Shown here piece after piece: positions 18,182 to 30,382 of a stretch of DNA of 64,000 bases. Both the position numbers and the translations under genes were made by a program. Numbering within the stretch: position 1 is the first letter of the stretch; every line of letters starts with the position of its first letter. Source of the DNA: Podospora bellae-mahoneyi (taxonomy: Eukaryota > Ascomycota > Sordariomycetes > Sordariales > Podosporaceae). The stretch is taken from NCBI RefSeq assembly GCF_035222275.1, contig NW_026946359.1:4898001-4962000 (forward strand), given 5' to 3'. Below the pieces are notes generated by a model. The model saw only the letters and a program-made list of their open reading frames with translations. It was not told the DNA's origin and did no database searches.

Positions 18182-20525
18182 TCAAGAGGTGATGGCAGCA
18201 GCATCAGGAAGCTCTCCCATCTCAACACTCTCCACTGAGCTCATTGGTGTCCCTTTTGCCTCTGTCTCATACTCAGGGGCAACAGTGAACTCATGGGTTG
18301 ACGCATTATACCGCAGCCATCTAGGATTGGAGGTTGCGATCTTGTGTCCCAACCACAGCACACGCTCCTTGCGCTCCTCGGCCATGGAAGCAACTTCAAA
18401 ATACTTTTCGTCATCGTCGATCTTCTCGTTCGAGAAGCAATCACTGGGAGAAACTCTGTCCGCCCAAGCAAGGCCCCGCATGGCATAGTCCTCTGGCAAA
18501 GGTCTTCGAGACTCAGACCTGGGAAGAACGGTTTCCTCAACGCGACTATAGTTCTTGCAAGACCCAAGCAACGTATTCATCATCAACGCAGTCCGCTTCC
18601 AAGGAAATGAAGGTGCCACAAAATGAATGGTCTCGGGCAAGAACGTAAGGTGGTAAATGAAAACCAGAGACACATGAAGGAATGGAAGAATGTTAGGGTC
18701 GCCATCCCTACGCGCGACAATATCGTAGGTTTGAGAAAAGAGCTTGAGCGCATTGGCCAAGTCTTCAGGGACAGGAGAACCAAGATCGCCGTCTGCCATC
18801 AACTGATCTTGGGCTTCTTCATCGGCACCACGGCTTTGCTTCAATGACTTCGAGATTGGGTTGGCTTCGTTTCCGTAGCCAATCACAGCGCAGCAATTCG
18901 AAATGCCCATGTGGTAGCCGGCCTCGAGCCACTTGCGGCTGGAGCGGGTGATTTGGCTGTCCAGAGACTGAAGAAAGTCATCCATAGTTGAATGCAGCTT
19001 CTCCATCTGCTTGCCGCTGAACATGATGGCATGGACCTTGACAAATGCGAACTCGGCAACCGAGAGCCTCGATTGCTGCTGATTGGGAGTCGGGGCCATG
19101 ATTGGGTCGAACAGGGTCATGATACTCTCACGAGCAGAGCCGAAGGGAATCGCGACACAAAGGGACTTGGTGTAGTAATAGAGCTGCTGAAGCGCATTGG
19201 GACGAGCAAGAATGGCCAAGTGGTGATACAGCCGCCCGGTGGTTGGAGCCTTGTCAGAAGCCTTGGAATACCAGTGACGACTCACGGCGGTCCAATTTTC
19301 CCGATCCCGGATATCGTCATCCTCGATGGCCATCCTGTAACGCCCAAGGTCACCAAGGCATTCGATCCAGGTATCCTCGAAAGCCGGAACAGTTTCGTAG
19401 AGAAGAGCCATCATTGAATATGCGAGGTAAATGAACATCAGCATGTGTTCAAGACTCGCTGGCAGCCGGTGTCTAAGCAGCTCGAGGAACGAATGAATAC
19501 CATGCCGCCACATGCGTGCAGGCATGGCATACTTCGATGCCAATCTCCGCAAGGCAGGACTCGCAGAAGGGTGCTGAGAAGCGAGAAAAAAGTCGTGGTG
19601 TTCGTGAAGCAGGGTCCTGTGGAGAGCGATCAAGGCTTGCCATTGCTCGTTGTTGAGTTTGTTTGTTGGGTCATTTTGTGAGTTTTGGGCATTGTCAACC
19701 TCGATGCATTTGCTCTCCACCATCACCAGCCCGGCGTAGATTCCCTTCACCTCGGCTACCAGTTGGTCCTGGGAGATTGGCCTGGTTTCAGGTTGCTTGA
19801 TCAGTTCCGTCGGGTCATTTTCCTCAATTTGAGTAGAGCTTCGTGATGTCGACGTGCGTGGTTGGCGATGTGGTGGCTTGGATGTTGGGGTAGATGAAAC
19901 TCTTGAAGCAACATTGGATTTGTCGTAAGGACGTTGAGAGGCTGTGAGGTCGGCATCGGGCGTCCAAAGGGTGCCCTTGGCAGGAGGTCGTCGGTCAACT
20001 CGGTCGGGCTCTATCCGAGCCTTGGATTTCTTTGGGGGAGAAGGGCTGCGGGATCGGGATGGTTGGCTTTTTGAATCCGGAGTCGATCTCCTGCTGGGTC
20101 GATCCGGTCCGGGAGCACCAGAGTCTGGATCTAACGGCCTCTGATTGGATATATGTGTGGAGGATGTCACGGCCTTTGCATCTTTTGAACTGGGATCCAA
20201 GTTGCGTATGGCGGGTTTGCTCGCCTCTCTGGTATGTGTGAGTTGTGGGTGTTTGAAAAAATTAGAAAAGCAGCGAGGACTGTGAAGACACTTACCTCTC
20301 TATTGGGGGAGCTTCTTTCCATTTAGTGGATATCAGCTCCTTCTTTTCCTTGTCGGTGCTCTTTTCGTTCAGCGACTTGACGTGGACTGTTTCGTAATGC
20401 TTTTCATATTGGTGTTTTTCGAATGTTTCATGGACATATTGAGGATCCTCGCTACAGTCGGGACAGTTGATTTTTTTGGCCGATGACCGCCGAAGGTGCT
20501 CATTCCATTTCTTGCTGAAGTCCAT
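18182..20525 (-). CDS. Est1-type DNA/RNA-binding domain protein with N-terminal zinc-finger-like motif, 758 aa
   Basis: Two exons, 20525-20296 and 20228-18182, are separated by a 67-nt intron (GTAAGT donor, CAG acceptor) and join to 759 codons. The N-terminus has a C-x2-C then H-x4-H pattern (Cys21, Cys24, His43, His48), consistent with a C2H2-type finger. A basic, Ser/Pro-rich linker follows (RSRSPSPPKKSK). Residues about 310-450 hold the Est1/SMG-type helical repeat core, with the signature GRLYHHLAILARPNALQQL followed by FGSARESIMTLFDP. Est1/SMG5-7 proteins act in telomerase recruitment or nonsense-mediated decay, but in filamentous fungi many paralogues with this domain are uncharacterised. 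The zinc-finger-like motif suggests nucleic-acid binding. No PIN nuclease domain is seen. A telomere role cannot be assigned from sequence alone. Confidence 0.88.
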
Positions 20526-23500
20526 TATTAGATGTGTAATATTCTCTGACCGCGGTGGTGGTGCGACAGTGTGCTGGGAGCTGTTTGATGGTGAGGTTAA
20601 GATGGACCGAGCTGCTCAACGAGCATTCTATGGAGTGCGCTGTGATTGGCCACTCGCCCGCTCGAACTGGGAGGGCTTGGCAATGAGGGGTTTTGCTCTG
20701 AATGGTGGGAGAAGGACGGAAAAAGCGGGGGTCCGAAGTTCTGTAAGGAACCAGCAAATGCAACCGGCGGGGAAAAGAGCAGCCGAGTTCAGTGCTTTCA
20801 AGATAGAAGAGGATCTTGTTGAAGCAGAAGTGTTGTGTGGACCACCGTGACGATGTTATTTTATGAAAGTAAGAAGGTACGTCCACCCGTAGACTCTAAA
20901 TTGGTTGGCCAGGCTGCCCGTCCGCGACCCAGGATCGCTGCGAAATCTTAAAGCAGCGGCAGCCCTTCTGTAAGGCGTCCAGGTGGTTCGCAATTGGGCC
21001 GCCATCCAGCAGAGCCGCAATTCTTGACGCACCCCGCAGCTCCAACCTCTTTTTGCTCCTGCCTGGAAACACTACCATTCTTCTCACCGAAACCTTCGCT
21101 CAAGCGAGGTGCAGGCTTTGCACTTCATTGGCGTCCTTGTCCCCAGGCAATCTGGGATTCAGGTTCCCTAGACTCTGGTCAGACATCACTCCCACGTCCA
21201 CCGGTGTCTGTAATGAAAGAGATTATGGTTCCAAATAAGTTGTGACGGGGCTCTATCGGCTATTTCTGCCTCCCCAACTGGACCTCCTGTTATGCATGGC
21301 ACGCACTGGCCAGACTCTCGTCCCATCCTTTACCTTTCTTTGACGACACAGTTATCCTGCCCGAAGTCGCACTCCATAAAATTCAGCCAACTACTCGATA
21401 CGGCATATCTCAAAGAACATGAACGGAGTAATAGCACATTGGAAGGAACACGTCGGAATTGGCAAGCATAGTTGGAACTGTTAAGGGCAGCGAGGGCTGA
21501 CACAAACGGATGGAATTCCATCTTGCATTCCATAATCATTCTCTATTCCTTCTATTCTCTCCGTCTGTTTAGCTATTTCGTGTGTATGTTCACTCACAGC
21601 TCACAGCATTGGTGGCAATTTGACAGACAACATTCCACCAAATGTGATTGGTTAGCCCTCGGAGGCATCCTGTTATAAGTGGCGTGTGGCAAATCATCTG
21701 TGGCGCCTTGATAACGGCTGCAGCTGGCAAGTTCCAACCCGATATCTCTTTGAGTTCAAGATGGTCTCGAACCCGGCCTTTGCCCCTTGATTTCAGCTTC
21801 CTCGAGACTCTTCTATTGACCACAAAGACGCTAAATAGTCATCAGGCCATTTCTGCACGACCAACCTCCGAAGCATCAGCGTGCCATGAACCTTGGACTT
21901 GACCCTTGAGGCCTCAACTCGGTTGTGTCTGCTAGTCGAGATTTGGAAGATTATCGCCGAAGCCGTTGTGTTGCGTTACGAAGGGGGCGAGTTGGGTTTT
22001 CGAGGCGCCTCTTTTGGGCGAGGATATCAGCGAATCGTGAGGGCAAGGTAGTCGCTCATTCGGCCCTTCAGTACAACGCTCGTATCGAACCGCTTCATCA
22101 GACCTCAAACCCTCCTTAGCGACTTTTCGTGGCGATTATTATGGGTCAATTTGCACGTCAAGTTGTCGGGCATCTTGTCTAGGCAGCGGCCGCCTATCGT
22201 CACTATTTTGAAGGCTGTTGTGTGAGAATTTGGGGACACGGCACACGAGAGGACGGTCACTCGTCCGGAGATAGTGAGGAAGGCGGCGAGGGCGAAATTA
22301 GAGCAGTAGCGGGGAGGAACAGGTCTCGCGCTGCAGTTGGTTTACCGCATGATTTGGGTTAGTGAGTCATGGGATGTGTGGGGGATTGGTGGGATTGACC
22401 CAGCAGGAGATTGAGAAGCAGGGAGTGAAGCGAATCTCGTCACCAAGAGCCAGTGAGGATGTTTAGCTTGGTGTCAAGGTTCTGAACTGTGACACGTCGG
22501 TTCAAGTGGTCGGCGACATGTTGTGCCTATCAAAGGTGCAGTTTAGGGCCAATTTTGATGCCGCCTTCTCTTTTGACGGCACCGATATTGGGGAACATCT
22601 CGAAGGCCATTGTTGCGGTGGCTGGAATGACTTTCTGTGGCTACCTATGGATGGATGGGAAAGGGTCATGGCAAAATCCCCAGGACTGGCATCACGAGCA
22701 GTTGGCCAAATGAGCATGTGTCTGCCGATGATGGCCAAGTAACAGATGCAAGGCGTCATCATCTGTCCACTCTGTCACACCTTCAGAGTATTTGACAAAT
22801 TTGCAGCGAGTTCAGCATAAGCAACATGTCTTCATTCGCAAAATCTCCGCTACTTGATACCCACTGCGCAGCATTTGTCACCGCATTGACGAAAATTCTG
22901 ATCGCGGTCAAGGTCACACCGGTAGCCATGTCAACAAACAGTTTCATGGCTCAACCGGGTCAGCAGTTACAGGGCGTGGCGAGGACTTCCATCAGCAAAA
23001 TCGAAAGCCAGCATACACAAACCATGGAAGATGCCCTGCTCGCGTCTGCAACACTCCTTGCTTTGCCTTAGCTTGTTCAACCGCTATATCTCTGGCACCA
23101 CCGGCAACTCAAATACCAGCACCATCAGCTTACGCCCCAATATCAGCCCTGTTTGCCCGCCAATTGCATTTTCCCGCCTTCTGCGTTTGCTTGAGTTCAG
23201 GCAATTCTGCAGTTGGTTCAGGTACTCCATCTGTGCCATATTCGCGCACTCACAATCACCAACCGACCGAGTCCGGTGCACCCAGCATACATGCAAGCTC
23301 CAGGTCGCGAGTTGATGGTGAAACACAACTCACCGACTTACGCCTCAACTGAGCCCGATGTTTCTATCTCTTCATTCCTCTAACCTTGCTGGAACTCAGA
23401 AGGTTTCGGTCAACACCAACCTCCCCTAGCTGCAGAGCAATTGCCGGTTGTGTCCCTGCGGAGTAAGTTAACTCCGAGCCCTCACGTCACGTAGGATTAC

Positions 23501-26500
23501 ATAGAGCCGTAAGCTTCTTCTCGGTGGGTGTCTAATCGGAACGCATCCTGTCGCCACCGCTCTTGCGCCGGTATGCTCTCCCGGCACGGTCCGAGATGCT
23601 AGTCATGAAGTTTGCGTCGTCGTTCCGATGAGAAGCCAGGGGTTCTCTACAGCACGCTGCCTTCCGGTCTCACTCATTATGACGCCGCTATTGACAAGTT
23701 GAAGCTATCAACTGCAGGACAACTCATACTACTTCTTCCCTTGCATCAAAAGCGCAATTGAGGAGTTTTTTCGAGGTTGGAGGGTTGGATTGGGTTGACA
23801 TGCATACTCATCTCTTCATTGGAACTCTGAAGGAGAATTCACTCCGTTGTTCAGAACTACTCTCTTTCGTCTCTCATGTTGAAGACAACACAATACATCT
23901 TTCCATCATCAGGGTAGCTCCAGGTCGGCTTAATAGGCCTCATGCAGGTAGCCGTCAGCAGAGCATGGTTTCACCGGCCTGTACGGTAAGGCTGGCCTCG
24001 ATGCCGATGTTACACCACCATGCCAACTGCCGGCGAGGCTGAGACATGACTGCTTCCCATTGGGAAAAGAACCGACGTCATTTGATGTGAGGCTTCTGTG
24101 GCATACTCTTAGTCTCTCATGAAAAGCCCTCTACATGGACTGCCATCGCCATATCTATGCCTCATATGTTGTTTGCCCGGGTATGTACACGTACAAAACT
24201 CAGAGACTTCAGAAAGCATCAAATCTATAGGCGCGGATGAGGATTCAATCTGGGTATGGGTGCCACGAAAAGCCCAAGTTCTGCATGTATTACGTGCATT
24301 TAGCCGACCACAAACTGGGAGAAAGGGTTTGCCCTTTTGGGGTTTGGCTTTGCACGACGTAAATGAGGTGTTTTGTAGCTGTTGGGAGGAGGATGTGTGA
24401 CAAGGAGGGTGGTGACGGTTGCTTAGTTGCCTTGCCATTGACAACATACCTGAGATTACCTACTCCCTGACATTGCTCAAGGTTGGGGGGGGGAGGGGGG
24501 AGGGGGGCAGCGCTCAAAGTATGAGAAACATCGAGATGATTAGTGCTGGGGAAATTGCTTGAAGTGTTGTTGAACTAGCAATGTTGTTTGTGGGGCTAAT
24601 GTGTCACCTTCTGGTTGGCACTTGTCTGCAAAAGACCGAAAGTAGTATCAGCCTTGCAGAACCATAAAGCAACTACACCCAAAATGACTTTTAATCTATA
24701 CAGAAAATATGATAGGCTGGCTTCACCAGTTTACTATGAATCTGGCTCCTAAGATACAAGAATCAGTTGGTGACAGGTTGGGGGGAACAACTCACCGACA
24801 CCACACTGAGAACAGTTCGTATTCGTTGTTCCAATTGCGTTCCATCCTCTATCACACTCAGCTCGTTTCCAATCTACGTTGGCACTGACAATGATCATCA
24901 TGAGCATCACGAGCATCATCATCAGCCTAGTAGCCTTGCTCCTATTAAGAACTGGAATCACTGGCTTCGAGAATAATTCCGAAAGAGGCATCTCAGTGCT
25001 CTTCTGACCTACTCTAGTCACTCACATTGTCCAGGAGCCTTACCATTTCATTGCTCTTCCATTCCTTTGGCCTTCGCTACGTGGTAGCAAGACATTTTTA
25101 CCCCAACTCAACCAACTTGCTGGCATGTGAACGACTCCAAAAATGCCTCGTTGTCATGTGGTTTCACCAGACATACGAACCAAATATTCCAACAGGCCCT
25201 CAGCCCGGTTCGGTCATCAAACTCGAATAGGTTACCAGATCCTCAAGCTCCATGATCTTCACGGCACACGTGGCAGCCCACTAGTAAAGCAAGGTCTGCT
25301 GTTAACCTTCCAACCCATCCCTAGTGGCTCCCTATGACTGTTGCCTTAAGAGACAGAAGCACAAGTGCTGGAGAGAAATTGAGACTAATTGGAAGCATTG
25401 TTAGCGAGCAAAGATCGATTGCATGGGTCACGACCTCACCTAAACAGTACTCTCGCAGACGGTGCAAGGTACGCTCCAGATTCAGAAGCTCTGTGAATAT
25501 TACAGCTATCTGCCGTGTAACAAAGGGTCGTACCCCCACCCTCTAACTGCAGCGTTACATCAACCTCCCATCTACCAAGAACAATCTGAAAGACACACAC
25601 AAATATCGTACCATTCTGGAGTCTCACCATCACACATTCAAGTTATCCCGAGCAGCATCTTTACACCAAAATGTAGCACGATCCCGCTTAGGTACCACTC
25701 TTCTTCTGCATAGAACCCCCAATTCGGCATTCCGGTGTCTGGGTAAGGTGTCGCTCGTCGTACATCGGTCGGTAACTACCGGGCCCCATTCCCGTTTGTC
25801 TAGAACATGGTTGTCCAAGACGGGAAACTCTCACAGCTCAACAAGGCAGACTGCTTTCCCACCGACTCGGCTCGCCGCATTAGAGCTAGGTCAAGTGATT
25901 CGTGTCGCCTTTCCTTTCGCTGACCACACTACCTTATCCACAATATCAACATGACCCCCCATTACCTAAAATGCAATCTATCGGCATTCGGTGATGTCAC
26001 ATTCATCGGCTCTTGCCCTCCCTCTGGTAGGTGTGATGTGAGGTTGCTGTCATTCTTTCGGATAAGAGCTGGTCAAGCGAATCCCCTCATCCGGTTGGTC
26101 GCCTTACCAGCCTAGCGACTGCCTACATATCTCTTTACCTTGGTAGTAACAACCCAGCAATCAGAGCATCAAAGTTGAGTTCGCATTCGCGCAATACCTC
26201 GACACTTAGGCAGGGCTGCATATACCTAGACATGCAGTAGATGCAGAGCACTCCACTATGATCAGGCATCCCTGCAGCCACGCCAGATCCGATCCGGTGA
26301 GTTAAAGCAACCCAGGGCACAAGGAAGGCTTGCCCCGAGACAAGCTTGGTTCGAGATTCCAAAGGATCAATTGGCCTTGTACGAACCCATCTCATCGATC
26401 CCAAAACTCGGTGTCTCGTAGGCCGGATCGTAAACACCTACTTGCTTTGCTCGAAGGACCGTAGCGCAAGGCGTCCAGTCCACAGTAGCTAGTCAAAGCA

Positions 26501-29500
26501 CCAAGGCGAGCTTGTTTGTTCGCCGGAACGCACAAAAATGAGGTCAAACAAGAGCTTCAAACCAAGAAAGGAATCAAAGAATACCGAGAAGCTGAGCCAA
26601 CGACGACTCTGCGTTGGAGACAACTTGCATCAAGGCGACCGATTTCGACCCGGATTTCGGAGCTGACCCAAGCTGTCGGATCCAGCTAATATCAAGGAAT
26701 CTGACAGGTATAAGGCTGAGCAGGTGCTGATAAGCTGGTTATTTTTGAGATGATGGGGGCTAAGGCGGCGTAGGGCGGTGCAATACATGTGAGTATTTCT
26801 CACTGTGTCAGAAGTAATGAGAGCAGTCATGATTCTCGGTGTCGATGGAGGTCCAGAAGTCGGACACCTTGGAAGCTTGGCAAGGCGCCAACGGTTTTCT
26901 TGTGGGGCCAGCGGGCATCATTGTGGGGTCCTTTCCCTTCGTAGCACAGCGAATGGTTCTCTTCCCCCGCTTAGTGAAGCCCCTGAGCTGAACGACCTCA
27001 CCACACCGACCTCTACACCGACGAAAAGCGAATCAAGGCACAGAGCATGTGGCGTTATCCTTTCAGCTCAAAATTGATACATCTCTCGCCTTTCTACTCG
27101 TATCAAAGCCGTCGCCTTGTTTCCTCAGCTCTCCACGGGCAAAGGCGGGGCGGTCAGTCGGAGAGTCACAAGCGGAGAATTTAACCCGTCATTCGGCTGT
27201 CAGAAAAGAAAAGAAAAAAACCAGAGTATTGGACGACAGTTCTTCCCGATGTCTGAGAATGTTGCCGTCAGATGCTTGTCGGTGAAGGAGAGAGGAAGGT
27301 GCCAATTCTCAAAAGCTGTAGAACCGCTCGTGGTTTCCGTAACACGATTTGGTGAACGGAGCTGAGGAGGGGGGCGGAGCTTGAAATGCTGGTCTCTACC
27401 ATATGGCCACGCGGCCGCGATGTTGTAGGTGAAAATAAAGGATCAGAAGTTATAGACGAATTAATTTTTCAGCATGAATATGAAAGACGCTTCTAAAAAT
27501 GCGGGGTAACCCGCTCTGCGGCGCAAACAGGATTTCCCCAGGGATTGCGCGCGGGTCGGGGGCGGCCGCGGACAGTTTCATCGTTTTGGATGCCTTTTCT
27601 CCTGCAGGCGGCGTTCGGCTCATGTTTGTCTCAAGGCCCACCAATCCGAAGTCTAACCCGAAGTCCCGTGCCGGAACCTCCTGATCCGCATGAGAATAAG
27701 GTTTTGGGGGCGCAGAAAGAATTTGGACCGGAGCCGGCCCTGAAAATCTAGGGCACCTGATGCTGGGGGCATTCCGGTCTCCCCGCCATGTCCTGTTGCC
27801 TTGCGCTTTTTATTGGTAGCTTCTCGTCCCTTGACGGGCGCTGAAGTGGTGGTAGATGACGACGACTCAGATATCCCCCCGTCGATTTGAAGATTTGTTG
27901 GGAACGGGCACGGGGCGCTGTCTTTATGAAAGCTTATCGTCGGAGGCCTCTTCCCAGAAAGAAGAAGGAGAATGCGCTTCATATACACAAGCTTTGCCTA
28001 AGTTGGGCAGTGCTCTTCCTCGACGGCGTGGTTACGTCGTCGTTCCAGAAAGCCGGGCCGACCCGGGTCCCGTATCGGGGGCGCAGCCAGTCAAACGGGT
28101 CTCCTGTCTGGGTTTGGGCGCCGACAACATGAGACTCGCATGAACTGACTGGAAGCCTGGACTTTACGGAGAAGCGGTCCATTCCATCACGTCCGGTGAT
28201 ACTGCTTGCTGCTTTAAACCAGACTAAACATATCCCATCTGGTGTCCGCTGGGCGAAGCTTGACCGACACAAAAGCATACCGCTAACATATCACCTGTCT
28301 CTGATAGGAAACCTCCAATGGTCATATCTCAACGACCGGTTGCCTTGCCCCAGGCTCCTTGGTCTCAAGTTTGAAATGTTGTTGAGTCGTCAGGAGAGAT
28401 TGGCTGCAAGCATCCCATTGAGGGAATACATCGGGTTACCCATGCCTGTTGTGTCTCCGAGAACAAGGTGTGGCTTCCGTCGTGTGAACGTGTTCCGACT
28501 TTAAGCTGGTGACCAAGAAGCTTGTGACTGTTCACATGCATTTCATGTAGTTTCTGTAACCACTGCAAGTATCCCGTATCGATGCAGTCAATCATGCAAT
28601 CTCGTAACCCACCGCATCAGCAGCCGGACGAATTCGAATATGGCTGCATATTGTGATATATGCTGTGTGTGGGGTGATGATGGTACGGTGTACGACCTGG
28701 GGAGTTCTCGAGTCCTGCCCCCGTGGTCGAGTCTGCAGTGATTTCGCACGACGTCGATGGGGGTCTAGTACCCGGACCACGCCAGTATTACCGCGCCACA
28801 AGTTAGCCACAACCAGTGAGTGGGAGAGTACATGATTATTTATTATCCTTTGCGGCATCAGTGCATTGCTTGTGCGTTGTGTGTAAGCGAGAAAATATCT
28901 GCAGGAAACTTGGTGATGGTTGTAGGTAACCTGAGCTATCGCCAGCGCCAGTCTGCAAGGCATATTGCAAGCGGTATACCACCTCAAAACTGGGATGAAG
29001 CCATTTACTGCAGACCCTTGGTCACAGTGAGACATGTTCGGAAATCATTTGCAGTCTGTTGTTGCCTTGGACTTGTTAAACTACCTCCAGAATGGGTAGA
29101 TTTCGCCGTGACTAGCCATAAGAGCGTACACATGAAGTCAGGCAGCTGAATAATGATCATTTCCGGTGATTGGCATGCAATTTGTGCCGATATTTCGTGC
29201 ATTATGACTTGTCGAGAAGAACCAAGTGGGAAAAAGAGGCCCTATGGGATGGTTCTGTGGAGGTCTAGACCAATGAAGATATTGCTTGGATGTCTCGAGG
29301 ACCTACAAGTGTTTTGATAGAAACAAATGATGATTCATCTGAGATTGATGAGGTTGCTGGTGGCGTCAGGTGATAGTTTAGAGCAGTTCAGTGGTGATGG
29401 AGACGATGGTGTCAGCATGAACAAGAAGAGATCAACAATGACGAAGTCAGGTCGGTGTTGTTGAGTACTCAGCAAAGCAGTACAAAGTCGACAACGATCC

Positions 29501-30382
29501 CAGCAACAGGCCTCACTCTCAAAGTCGCATCTCCAAGCTCCTTCCTTTATCACAGCCCAGGGTCCTTCCTTCCCAACAGAACCCAGGTTCCTTCTCTCCT
29601 AGCACAACCTCGGCATATATACCAGTCTACACACCCAGCTTCTAATAGCATCTCCAATATCTTGACCATGGTGCCCTTGTGATCAGGTCAAATGGTCAGG
29701 ATATAGAGCTGCTGCTAAACCCCCACAGCGTCGGCTTCGGCTTGCAACCGACAGCCCCCGAGTTCGATCCCCCCTCAAGTAAAACCTTTCTCAACTGGGT
29801 TTTCGTAGCCCGCCCATTGGGGCTGATGAGTTTTTTGCATTTGTTGCGACTTTTCTCACCTAGTGACTCCAACTTCCTCTGTGTATATGTGTCAAATATA
29901 TTGGAGATTGGTGGCCATCGAGAAGTACATTAACCTTGATGGCTAATATGGAAGTTTTTGACATCGTGAACATCATGGCTAGCACGGGCATCATGGAGGT
30001 GACCAGAATCTCGTATTTATCTGATCGTGTCTGCCCATGTCTTGGTGGTCGACAGAAAGCAAGGCTAGTGCAAGAAGGGTTAATCGACAATGGTTGGCGG
30101 TACGAGATAGTCATTTATATTGCTCTCACAGTTCAAAATCCATATTATTTAGTATTAGCATCGTCAGAGTAGCCGTCCAACCTGGTGTCAAGGATGCTTG
30201 AACTAGAAGCCACGGCACAGATTCAGCGTCTGGTTGAGATTTTCCAACCAAAAAGCCTAGAGTAACGACACTCCAAATAGCCAAAGGAATGTCATAACAG
30301 CCATCAATTAAATTTAACATATGTATCTATCCCCCCATTCCCGATCCTCTTGTACATATACAAACCCCTTTTATCGTCCCAT
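20526..30382. other. Nearly 10-kb stretch without a supported gene
   Basis: No frame here carries a recognisable domain, and I could not link exons into a convincing model. Weak candidates are an ATG-less open frame at about 22858-23352 (plus) and scattered minus-strand frames between 27450 and 28278 in a locally GC-richer block (GCGGCCGCGG near 27571). A G-rich run lies at 24485-24508. A tRNA-like B-box fragment lies near 29680-29780. Adjacent to 20526 lies the presumed promoter of the Est1-type gene. Unspliced non-coding RNAs or genes with many tiny exons would escape this reading. Confidence 0.4.
24485..24508 (+). repeat. G-rich tract with G-quadruplex potential
   Basis: Runs of nine, six and six guanines separated by single adenines, within a region that otherwise has ordinary composition. 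Because the first run can be split, four G-tracts are available for an intramolecular quadruplex. The function is unknown. Confidence 0.8.

Noticed and set aside
22858-23352. 164-codon ATG-less open frame on the plus strand
   Set aside because: No start codon, no clear splice acceptor and no domain.
27450-28278. Minus-strand frames in a GC-richer block
   Set aside because: I tried to join them as exons and found no pair of sites that keeps a frame through the block.
29680-29780. tRNA-like segment with a B-box-like GAGTTCGATCC and an A-box-like TCAAATGGTCAGG
   Set aside because: I could not fold a consistent acceptor, anticodon or T stem. At best it is a decayed tRNA fragment.
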